Below are positions 1 through 6,030 of a DNA stretch of 6,030 nucleotides, piece after piece; positions within the stretch are counted from its first letter, which is position 1; each line of letters begins with the position of its first letter. Location of the stretch: positions 1 to 6,030 of the forward strand of contig CAMDSU010000118.1 in NCBI GenBank assembly GCA_945907335.1, written 5' to 3'. The notes beneath the pieces were generated by a model. That model was not told the DNA's origin and did no database searches. It worked only from the letters and a program-made list of their open reading frames with translations. Made by a program: the position numbers and the translations under genes. This DNA comes from Bordetella parapertussis (lineage in GTDB: Bacteria; Pseudomonadota; Gammaproteobacteria; Burkholderiales; Burkholderiaceae_C).

Positions 1-903
1 GGCGCCATACTAGAGCGGCCCGTGTCTTTGTTTGGCTTGAATTGGAGCCAAACTTTGGAGCCGAGGGCTTTTTATGTCAAAACCGCCTACCGTTACCAAA
101 GCGATTTGCCCAATTTTGACTCCGGCACCAATGATTACAACTTCGCTTCCGTGTTTACCGAGAATACATTTTCTGGACAAGACCGCATCTCTGATTCGCA
201 CACCTTGACCTTGGGCGCGACTTCGCGATTTATCAATCCCGATACCGGCGCAGAAGGTGCGCGGTTTGGCATCGCGCAGCGCTACCGCTTGAGCGACCAG
301 AATGTGCAGCTCACGCCCACCACCAAGTCGCTGCAAAGCGGCAACAGCGATATTTTGGCGGGCGCCAGTTTGAATGTGACACAGCGACTTTCTTTGGACA
401 CGTTGGTGGACTATAGTGATCAGTACAAACGCTTGGAAAGGCAGTCGGTAGGGGCGCGTTACAACCCCAGCGGATACCGGGTTTTCAGCACAGCCTACCG
501 TTTCCAAAGAGAATCCTCTGAAGTGGTCGACATGAGTTGGCAGTGGCCGTTGAACGATTTGTGGCGCGATATGGGCATAGACCGGCAGCAAGGTCAGGGC
601 TTGGGCGGCGGTCGTCTCTACAGCATAGGCCGTTTCAATTACAGCTTGCTTGAAAAGCGCTTGGTCGAGTCCATGCTGGGCGTGGAATACGATGGCGGTT
701 GCTGGGTCAGCCGTTTTGCTTTGCAGCGTACCCAATTGACACTGAACACATCAACCAGCAGCTTGATGTTCCAATTGGAATTCAATGATTTCTCACGATT
801 GGGATTTGGCAACATGAATGCCGCCAGAGAAAATATTTCTCGCTACCAAAATCTTCGCGAACCCTTTCAGTTCGCGCCCAGCCCTTTTGCCCAATATGAT
901 TGA
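1..903 (+). CDS. lptD: LPS-assembly protein LptD, C-terminal part (5' end outside window)
   Basis: LptD is the outer-membrane beta-barrel that, with the lipoprotein LptE, inserts lipopolysaccharide into the outer leaflet. The frame is open from the first base and ends at TGA 901-903, giving 300 residues. Family LptDs are roughly 750-850 residues, so the periplasmic N-terminal jellyroll and the first barrel strands lie off the left edge. A GTG at 22 is an internal valine, not a start. The conserved LptD barrel block is clear near fragment residues 32-100: LPNFDSGTNDYNF, then FTENTFSGQDRISD, then LTLGATSRFINPDTGAE and a QRYRL segment. Alternating polar/aromatic residues follow as expected for barrel strands. 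The conserved C-terminal Cys region reads EYDGGCW (Cys codon 700-702), with one cysteine where E. coli has an adjacent pair. It is the first gene of an apparent lptD-surA-rsmA operon, and its product is a known SurA client. Confidence 0.96.
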   Translation, partial: GAILERPVSLFGLNWSQTLEPRAFYVKTAYRYQSDLPNFDSGTNDYNFASVFTENTFSGQDRISDSHTLTLGATSRFINPDTGAEGARFGIAQRYRLSDQNVQLTPTTKSLQSGNSDILAGASLNVTQRLSLDTLVDYSDQYKRLERQSVGARYNPSGYRVFSTAYRFQRESSEVVDMSWQWPLNDLWRDMGIDRQQGQGLGGGRLYSIGRFNYSLLEKRLVESMLGVEYDGGCWVSRFALQRTQLTLNTSTSSLMFQLEFNDFSRLGFGNMNAARENISRYQNLREPFQFAPSPFAQYD

Positions 904-907
904 CCCC

Positions 908-2296
908 ATGCGCATTTCCTCTCCTCCTTTCACGCTGGCGTTTTTGTTGTGTTTCATGGCTTTATCTGGCGTGGCTTTTTCGCAGACGCTCAAGCCCACA
1001 GCGCCCAAGCCGGCTTCGGAACGTTTGAACTTGAAGCTGGCGCCGGCACTACCGGCAGTTGATTCCATAGACGATGATTTGCTTGCGCTTGATTTCATCG
1101 TCGCCGTGGTTGACAACGAGCCGATCACCAACCAAGAGGTGAACAATTTAGCCGCCATGGTGGACCCGGCGGCCAACAAACTGGGACGAGAAAATTTATT
1201 GCGCGAAGCTTTGGAAAACTTGATCAATGAATCTGCGCAATTGCAAGTGGCCAGGCAAAGCAATATGCAAATCTCCAGCGCCGAGTTGCAGCAAGCGATT
1301 GAGAGCACGGCAAAGCGCAACCAAATCAACGTGCAAGAGATGCAGCAACGGCTGAACTCTCAAGGGGTTTCTTGGGAGCGCTACCGCAATCAAATCAAAC
1401 GCCAGATGCTGCTGCAACGTGTGCGCGAAAGAGAAGTTTCCAGCCGCATCAAAATCCAAGACCATGAGGTCGAGGCGTATTTACAAGAAAACAGCAAAGA
1501 AGCGGACACCAGCAAAGCAGACATTCACATTGCACATATTCTGATATCGGTGTCTGAAAAAGCATCACCAGACGAACTGACGTTGGCGCTGAGCAAGGCT
1601 GAAGAGGCATTGCGCTTGGCCAAGTCGGGTGAGGACTTTGGCAAACTGGCGGCCAAATTCTCACAAGCACCCGATCGGGCCAATGGCGGACAACTGGGCT
1701 TGCGCAGCCCAGACCGTTATCCCGCCTTGTTTGTGGATGCCGTCATGCCGCTGCCTGTGGGCGGACTGGCCGGGCCGATCCGTTCGGGCGCAGGTTTCCA
1801 TGTGCTCAAACTATTAGAGCGTCAATCACCCAATGCCTTGCCCTCTTCCATCACCCAAACACGCGCCAGACACATTTTGCTCAGGCCGGGCAACCAACTC
1901 AGCCAAGATGCAGCCCGCGCCCAGTTGGCGGGTTTCAGAAAAGAGATTGAATCCGGCGCGGCCAAGTTTGAAGAGTTGGCAAAGCAACACTCACAAGATG
2001 CCAGTGCCACCCAAGGCGGCGACTTGGGCTGGGCCAACCCGGGCACCATGGTGCCTGAGTTCGAAAAAGTCATGGACTTGTTGCAGCCGGGTGAAATCAG
2101 TGACCCGTTGGTGTCACGCTTTGGGGTGCATTTGGTACAGGTATTGGAGCGTCGCGCAGAACCGCTAACCATCCGCGACAAGCAAGACATGGCGCGAAAT
2201 ATTTTGCGCGAGCGCAAGTTTGATGACACCATGAAAAATTGGGAGCGTGAAATCCGCGGGCGCGCGTATGTGGAATACCGTGATCCGCCGCAGTGA
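908..2296 (+). CDS. surA: Periplasmic chaperone / peptidyl-prolyl cis-trans isomerase SurA
   Basis: SurA escorts unfolded outer-membrane proteins, including LptD, across the periplasm to the BAM complex. From ATG 908 the product is 462 residues. It begins with a signal peptide: Met-Arg, a hydrophobic stretch LAFLLCFMALSGVAFS, and likely cleavage after residue 25 (A-F-S|Q). A Pro/Ala-rich linker follows. The N-terminal chaperone domain starts near residue 62 (DFIVAVVDNEPITNQEV). Two parvulin domains lie at about 204-306 (IAHILISV ... NGGQLGLRSPDRYP) and 318-416 (RARHILLRPG ... QGGDLGWANPGTMVPEFE), then a C-terminal helix that packs with the N-domain in the family. The start is uncertain. ATG 896 is in frame, adds MIDP and overlaps the lptD stop by 8 bases; ATG 818 would put 30 residues before the signal peptide and is unlikely. 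I prefer 908 because it gives a basic n-region. No clear Shine-Dalgarno precedes either, so translational coupling to lptD is plausible. Confidence 0.95.
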   Translation: MRISSPPFTLAFLLCFMALSGVAFSQTLKPTAPKPASERLNLKLAPALPAVDSIDDDLLALDFIVAVVDNEPITNQEVNNLAAMVDPAANKLGRENLLREALENLINESAQLQVARQSNMQISSAELQQAIESTAKRNQINVQEMQQRLNSQGVSWERYRNQIKRQMLLQRVREREVSSRIKIQDHEVEAYLQENSKEADTSKADIHIAHILISVSEKASPDELTLALSKAEEALRLAKSGEDFGKLAAKFSQAPDRANGGQLGLRSPDRYPALFVDAVMPLPVGGLAGPIRSGAGFHVLKLLERQSPNALPSSITQTRARHILLRPGNQLSQDAARAQLAGFRKEIESGAAKFEELAKQHSQDASATQGGDLGWANPGTMVPEFEKVMDLLQPGEISDPLVSRFGVHLVQVLERRAEPLTIRDKQDMARNILRERKFDDTMKNWEREIRGRAYVEYRDPPQ

Positions 2297-2311
2297 TCGT
2301 TTGACCCAGCC

Positions 2312-3103
2312 ATGACACAACACCAAGCGCGCAAACGCTTTGGTCAGCATTTTCTGACAGACACCGCGGTCATTGAGCAAATTGTTCAGTCAATAGCACC
2401 ACATGCGGGCGAGGCCATGGTTGAAATCGGCCCCGGCCTGGCCGCCATGACACAGCCGCTGGTTGAACGACTCGGGCATTTGCATGTGATCGAACTCGAC
2501 CGTGATCTGGCACATCGTTTGCGCCTGCATCCCAGTTTGCATGTCATTGAATCTGATGTGTTGAAAGTGGATTTCACGGCACTGGCCGCCCGCCTAGCGG
2601 TGCCGCGCTTGCGTGTGGTGGGAAATTTGCCATACAACATTTCCACGCCCATACTGTTTCATTTGCTGGACCATGTGTCAGCCGTGGCGGACCAGCATTT
2701 CATGCTGCAAAAGGAAGTGGTGCAGCGCATGGTTGCAGCACCCAGCACCGCGCACTATGGGCGTTTGAGTGTGATGTTGCAGTGGCGTTATGACATGGAG
2801 ATGTTGATGCTCGTGGGGCCGCAAGCATTCGATCCGCCACCGCGCGTCGACAGCGCCATTGTGCGCATGCTGCCTTTTTCTCAAGCCGCACCAGTCAACC
2901 AAGGCTTACTCAGCGAATTGGTGCAGGTGGCCTTCAGCCAACGGCGTAAATTGCTGCGCCACACCTTGGGCCGGTGGTTAGCGTCCAAAGGGTTTGACGG
3001 TTTGTTTGATGTGCAGCGCCGCGCCGAGGAGGTGCCCGTGGCCCAGTACCTGAGCCTTGCCCAACAACTCAGCCAGTCAATCGTGTCAAGCCAAGCCGAG
3101 TGA
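2312..3103 (+). CDS. rsmA: 16S rRNA (adenine1518-N6/adenine1519-N6)-dimethyltransferase RsmA (KsgA)
   Basis: RsmA transfers four methyl groups from S-adenosylmethionine to two adjacent adenosines in the 3'-terminal hairpin of 16S rRNA, a late step in 30S maturation; loss of this activity gives kasugamycin resistance in known bacteria. The 263-residue product is full length for the family. Visible motifs are the N-terminal [11 protein letters not shown] (8-18), SAM motif [12 protein letters not shown] (37-47), the acidic ELDRD after the second strand (61-65), SDV (81-83), and catalytic NLPYNIST (105-112). [12 protein letters not shown] (129-140), [10 protein letters not shown] (173-182) and [14 protein letters not shown] (207-220) are also typical RsmA blocks. 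It starts 15 bases after the surA stop with no obvious ribosome binding site, so it probably depends on read-through from the lptD-surA transcript. Its 3' end overlaps the convergent CoA ligase by 18 bases. No motif residue appears to be missing. Confidence 0.97.
   Translation: MTQHQARKRFGQHFLTDTAVIEQIVQSIAPHAGEAMVEIGPGLAAMTQPLVERLGHLHVIELDRDLAHRLRLHPSLHVIESDVLKVDFTALAARLAVPRLRVVGNLPYNISTPILFHLLDHVSAVADQHFMLQKEVVQRMVAAPSTAHYGRLSVMLQWRYDMEMLMLVGPQAFDPPPRVDSAIVRMLPFSQAAPVNQGLLSELVQVAFSQRRKLLRHTLGRWLASKGFDGLFDVQRRAEEVPVAQYLSLAQQLSQSIVSSQAE
3086..3103. other. Tail-to-tail overlap of rsmA and the convergent CoA-ligase gene
   Basis: The ligase stop codon (TCA on the plus strand at 3086-3088) lies inside the last six codons of rsmA, whose TGA is at 3101-3103. 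Both proteins end plausibly for their families, so this is a genuine shared 3' end. I see no GC-rich hairpin followed by a T-run on either strand around it, so transcripts from each side probably continue as antisense into the other gene or end by a factor-dependent route. Confidence 0.8.
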
Positions 3104-4711
3104 CTGCAGCAGTTGTTCACGCATCAAGCGTTTCATCAATTTTCCATTGGCATTGCGCGGCAAGGCATCGCTGACGATGGTGTAGCTTTCAGGGACTTTT
3201 TCGCGCGACAAACGGCTGCTGCAAAACCCGCTCAACGCATCTGCGTCAACGGGTTCACGCACACTGACAAAAGCATGCACGCGTTCACCTAACACCGCGC
3301 AGGGTTTGGCCACAATGGCGCATTCCACCACCGCAGGGTGTTGGTACAAGGTATTTTCTACTTCGATGCAATAAATTTTGTAGCCGCCGCGGTTGAGCAT
3401 GTCTTTTTTGCGGTCCAAGATGCGCACATAGCCTTGTGCATCAATGCTTCCCATGTCACCCGATTTCCAGTAGCCGTCAACGAATTCCTTGGCCGTGGCC
3501 TCCGTGTTGTTCCAATAACCGGCCACCACCATCGGACCCTTGATGCAGATCTCTCCCATGCTGCCGGCGGGTAACTCTTGGCCGTCGTCATCGACCACTT
3601 TCATATCAGCACAGACCACCGCTTGCCCAACCGTGTCGTTATGCCGTTGAGTCATGCCCGGTGGCATGATGGTGGCGGGCGAGGTGGTTTCGGTGGCGCC
3701 ATAGCAATTCATCAACACCAGTTGCGGTTGCGTTTGTGCCAGCGCCTCAATGCTGGCCACGGGCATGGGCGCACCGCCATAGGCGCCTACCCGCCAGTGC
3801 TGCAAATTCGTCGCGCTGAAATCGGGTTGCAACAGACACAGGTTGTACATCGCCGGCACCATCAAACTGTGTGTCATGTGTTCGCGTTGTGCCAGCTGCA
3901 AAAACTTGGGGGCTTTGAAGACCGGCATGATCACCAGCTTGGCAGCGCAATGCAACAAGGTCGCCACCAAAGCCACCAAGCCCGTGACATGGCTGAGCGG
4001 GACAGCGGCAATGCTCACATCATTCGGCCCCAAGCCCATGCCCGCTTGAAAATGCATGCATGAATGGACCATGCCCAAATGACTGAGCATGGCACCTTTG
4101 GGGCGACCCGTGGTGCCCGAGGTGTAGAGAATGACCGCCGTGTCCTCCTCTTGGACGGGGGCGATGTCGTCAAGTGCATCAGCGAAAAACATGTCTTCCC
4201 AGCGCAGCGAACCGGCGCATGGCGCGACCGCTACACGCCAGCGCAAGCTGGGCATGTGTGCCGGTGAGGGCAAGACGTTTGACAACTCGGCCTCATGCAC
4301 CAGCATGACCGCGGCGCAGTGTTCCAGCATGTACTGCAAGCCCGGGGCTTGTTCTCGAATGCTCATCGGGACCGTGATGGCACCCAGTCGCGTGGCAGCG
4401 AGCAGACACAGCACAAATTCGACGCGGTTGCCCAGCAGCAGGGCAATCCGATCCCCGGCATGCACACCCATTGCGCGCCAACCAGCGGCCAATTGGCCTA
4501 CACGCTGGTTCAGTTGCGCATAGGTCAGACGCGTGTCATCACACACCAAGGCCTCAGCCTGCGGACGACTGGCAACCGCGTTGGCAAGCAGCGCATGCAA
4601 ACTGCGCGGCCTGTCGGCAAAGCAGCGCAGCGTTCTTGGTGGCTGGAAATGGCTTTCCAATTGCTGCTGCGGCCAATGCACTTGAAAGTCAGTCAAAGGA
4701 CGATGGGTCAC
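3086..4711 (-). CDS. AMP-forming acyl/aryl-CoA ligase of the ANL superfamily, substrate unknown
   Basis: This cytoplasmic adenylate-forming enzyme is expected to activate a carboxylic acid with ATP and then form its CoA thioester. From GTG 4711 it has 541 residues, normal for the family. Motifs in order: the phosphate-binding loop [16 protein letters not shown] (about 196-211), the A5 motif [11 protein letters not shown] (335-345), SGDMG with its ribose-binding Asp (417-421), the hinge region [15 protein letters not shown] (433-447), and NANGK with the catalytic lysine of the C-terminal domain at about 524. The frame stays open upstream to 4840, but that would overlap the pckG coding end and the extra residues look non-coding; GTG 4711 is the first plausible start after pckG, though without a clear ribosome binding site. 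It lies 40 bases downstream of pckG on the same strand. Fatty, dicarboxylic, benzoate-like or cyclic acids are all possible substrates; the motifs do not separate these. Confidence 0.88.
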   Translation of the reverse strand: MTHRPLTDFQVHWPQQQLESHFQPPRTLRCFADRPRSLHALLANAVASRPQAEALVCDDTRLTYAQLNQRVGQLAAGWRAMGVHAGDRIALLLGNRVEFVLCLLAATRLGAITVPMSIREQAPGLQYMLEHCAAVMLVHEAELSNVLPSPAHMPSLRWRVAVAPCAGSLRWEDMFFADALDDIAPVQEEDTAVILYTSGTTGRPKGAMLSHLGMVHSCMHFQAGMGLGPNDVSIAAVPLSHVTGLVALVATLLHCAAKLVIMPVFKAPKFLQLAQREHMTHSLMVPAMYNLCLLQPDFSATNLQHWRVGAYGGAPMPVASIEALAQTQPQLVLMNCYGATETTSPATIMPPGMTQRHNDTVGQAVVCADMKVVDDDGQELPAGSMGEICIKGPMVVAGYWNNTEATAKEFVDGYWKSGDMGSIDAQGYVRILDRKKDMLNRGGYKIYCIEVENTLYQHPAVVECAIVAKPCAVLGERVHAFVSVREPVDADALSGFCSSRLSREKVPESYTIVSDALPRNANGKLMKRLMREQLLQSLGLA

Positions 4712-4751
4712 AAAAATACGGCCAGTAGTTGGTCTGACATGCGCATGCTTT
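4712..4751 (-). other. Spacer between pckG and the CoA ligase, with a palindrome and a 12-codon ORF
   Basis: The 40-base gap holds a perfect 10-base palindrome CATGCGCATG at 4738-4747. On the minus strand it contains two ATGs; the first (4746) opens a 12-codon frame reading [12 protein letters not shown] that stops at TGA 4710-4708, sharing the bases GTGA with the inferred ligase start. There is no convincing intrinsic terminator, so read-through from pckG into the ligase is possible. A purine run (GAAAAG) just before 4746 is a weak ribosome-binding candidate. Whether any of this is functional is unknown; the palindrome is short enough to arise by chance. Confidence 0.3.
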
Positions 4752-6030
4752 TCAGGCCTTGAGTCGCAAGGCAATCGCGCTTTTGGTGGCAGGTAACTCG
4801 GGCGGCAAGTGGTAAGCCAGTTGTGTGAACAACACTTCATGCAACTTCAGTTCTTCCACCCAGGCGGCCTTGTCGATGTGGGTCACGGTTTGGAATTGCG
4901 CAGGTGTGAATTCCAAACCTGTCCACGTGATTTCTTCGTATGCCGGACTGATGCCGAACACGTTTTCACGGCCTTTGGCGCTGCCTTCAATGCGGTCGAT
5001 CATCCATTTGAGAACCCGCATGTTTTCGCCGTAACCCGGCCAGACGAATTTGCCGTCCTCTCCTTTGCGGAACCAGTTGACACAAAAAATAGCAGGCAAA
5101 GTCGCGCCAGTTTTCTTTAAGGTGTCGCCCATGTTCAGCCAGTGCTGGAAATAGTCGCTCATGTTGTAGCCCATGAACGGCAGCATGGCGAACGGATCGC
5201 GCCGCACCACGCCTTGTTGACCGGCGGCCGCAGCCGTGGTCTCCGAGCCCATGGTCGCGGCCATGTACACGCCTTCGGTCCAGTTGCGCGCTTGCGTGAC
5301 CAGCGGCACGGTGGTCGAGCGTCTGCCACCAAAAATGAACGCATCAATTTTCACGCCGTGCGCGTCGTCCCAGGCGCTGTCGAGTGCAGGGTTGTTGGTC
5401 GCAGCCACGGTAAAGCGCGCATTCGGATGCGCCGCTTTGGCGCCGGTTTCTTTGGCAATCGCCGGTGTCCAGTCTTTGCCTTGCCAATCGATCAAGTGAT
5501 CCGGCATGTGTCCGGTGTCTTTTTCCATGCCTTCCCACCAGACGTCGCCGTCGTCGGTCAAAGCCACATTGGTGAAGATGACGTTTTTGTCCAGGCTCGC
5601 CATGCAATTGGGGTTGGTGTGGAAATTGGTGCCGGGCGCGACGCCGAAGTAACCGGCCTCGGGGTTGATGGCGCGCAATTCGCCGTTGGCGCTGGGCTTG
5701 ATCCAGGCGATGTCGTCGCCGATGGTGGTGACTTTCCATCCATCGAAACCGGCGGGCGGCACCAGCATGGAGAAATTGGTTTTGCCGCAAGCGCTGGGGA
5801 AGGCCGCTGCCACATGGTATTTTTTGCCTTGCGGGTTGGTCAGGCCCAGGATGAGCATGTGCTCGGCCAGCCAGCCTTGATCGCGGCCCATGTTGGAGGC
5901 GATGCGCAGTGCAAAACATTTTTTGCCCAGCAAAGCGTTGCCGCCGTAGCCCGATCCGTAAGACCAAATTTCGCGGGTTTGCGGGTAGTGCACGATGTAT
6001 TTGGTGCTGTTGCACGGCCAGGCCACGTCT
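4752..6030 (-). CDS. pckG: Phosphoenolpyruvate carboxykinase (GTP), C-terminal two thirds (5' end outside window)
   Basis: This cytosolic enzyme converts oxaloacetate and GTP to phosphoenolpyruvate, CO2 and GDP, the entry step of gluconeogenesis from organic acids. The frame is open to the window edge and ends at TGA (4754-4752), giving 425 visible residues of an expected 600 or so; the GTG at 6026 is an internal valine within [16 protein letters not shown]. Visible motifs: [19 protein letters not shown] (substrate and metal-binding lysine region), EHMLILG with the metal-ligand His, the P-loop [13 protein letters not shown] with the reactive Cys (codon near 5789), GDDIAW with the metal-binding Asp, [12 protein letters not shown], and [19 protein letters not shown], the guanine-binding segment that marks the GTP-dependent class. 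The third aromatic of that segment is Tyr where the human enzyme has Phe. It ends with a normal PEPCK tail, [15 protein letters not shown]. Promoter and start are off the right edge. Confidence 0.97.
   Translation of the reverse strand, partial: DVAWPCNSTKYIVHYPQTREIWSYGSGYGGNALLGKKCFALRIASNMGRDQGWLAEHMLILGLTNPQGKKYHVAAAFPSACGKTNFSMLVPPAGFDGWKVTTIGDDIAWIKPSANGELRAINPEAGYFGVAPGTNFHTNPNCMASLDKNVIFTNVALTDDGDVWWEGMEKDTGHMPDHLIDWQGKDWTPAIAKETGAKAAHPNARFTVAATNNPALDSAWDDAHGVKIDAFIFGGRRSTTVPLVTQARNWTEGVYMAATMGSETTAAAAGQQGVVRRDPFAMLPFMGYNMSDYFQHWLNMGDTLKKTGATLPAIFCVNWFRKGEDGKFVWPGYGENMRVLKWMIDRIEGSAKGRENVFGISPAYEEITWTGLEFTPAQFQTVTHIDKAAWVEELKLHEVLFTQLAYHLPPELPATKSAIALRLKA

Noticed and set aside
10..735. 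A 241-codon open frame on the minus strand opposite lptD
   Set aside because: It runs entirely antisense to a strongly conserved LptD barrel region, its translation shows no recognisable domain, and it has no separate upstream signal. It is a codon-bias shadow.
2191..2216. Near-palindromic GCGCGAAATATTTTGCGC as a terminator or operator
   Set aside because: It lies inside surA coding sequence for the C-terminal helix, is imperfect, has no following T-run, and is explained by codons (ARNILRER).
3578..4063. A 161-codon plus-strand frame opposite the CoA ligase
   Set aside because: It is His/Gln-rich and lies antisense to conserved ANL motifs, as expected for a shadow of a real gene in GC-rich DNA.
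4712..4840. In-frame upstream extension of the CoA ligase to ATG 4840 (43 extra residues)
   Set aside because: It would overlap the end of pckG by almost 90 bases, and the extra residues are Cys/Pro/Arg-rich and unlike ANL N-termini.
1..6030. Mobile element, CRISPR, phage, toxin-antitoxin or defence system
   Set aside because: All of the sequence except short spacers is accounted for by five housekeeping or metabolic genes; I saw no inverted terminal repeats, direct-repeat arrays, integrase-like or nuclease-like proteins.

Overview
The window looks like ordinary chromosomal DNA from a betaproteobacterium, most likely of the order Burkholderiales. This rests on the sequence character of the LptD, SurA, RsmA and GTP-dependent PEP carboxykinase proteins, on the lptD-surA-rsmA order, and on a moderately GC-rich composition (judged by eye, not computed). 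It is densely coding. No rRNA, tRNA, CRISPR array, insertion sequence, phage gene or attachment site is visible, and no stretch over 300 bases lacks a gene.

Left half, plus strand: the 3' part of lptD (outer-membrane LPS translocon; cut by the window start), then surA (periplasmic chaperone/prolyl isomerase), then rsmA/ksgA (16S rRNA dimethyladenosine transferase). lptD and surA abut or overlap by a few bases and surA to rsmA is only 15 bases, so these three read as one operon. SurA is a known folding helper of LptD, so the first two genes are functionally linked; rsmA is a conserved passenger. The pdxA gene that sits between surA and rsmA in the classic enterobacterial arrangement is absent here.

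Right half, minus strand: a GTP-type phosphoenolpyruvate carboxykinase gene (pckG, 5' end cut by the right window edge), followed 40 bases downstream by an AMP-forming acyl/aryl-CoA ligase of unknown substrate. The two may be co-transcribed. The ligase converges on rsmA and the two coding regions overlap tail-to-tail by 18 bases, leaving no room for a conventional terminator between the operons.

I found no convincing undescribed system. The points worth a second look are modest: the convergent overlap, the missing pdxA, the single C-terminal cysteine of LptD, the orphan CoA ligase beside pckG, and a small palindrome plus 12-codon ORF that ends on the inferred GTG start of the ligase.
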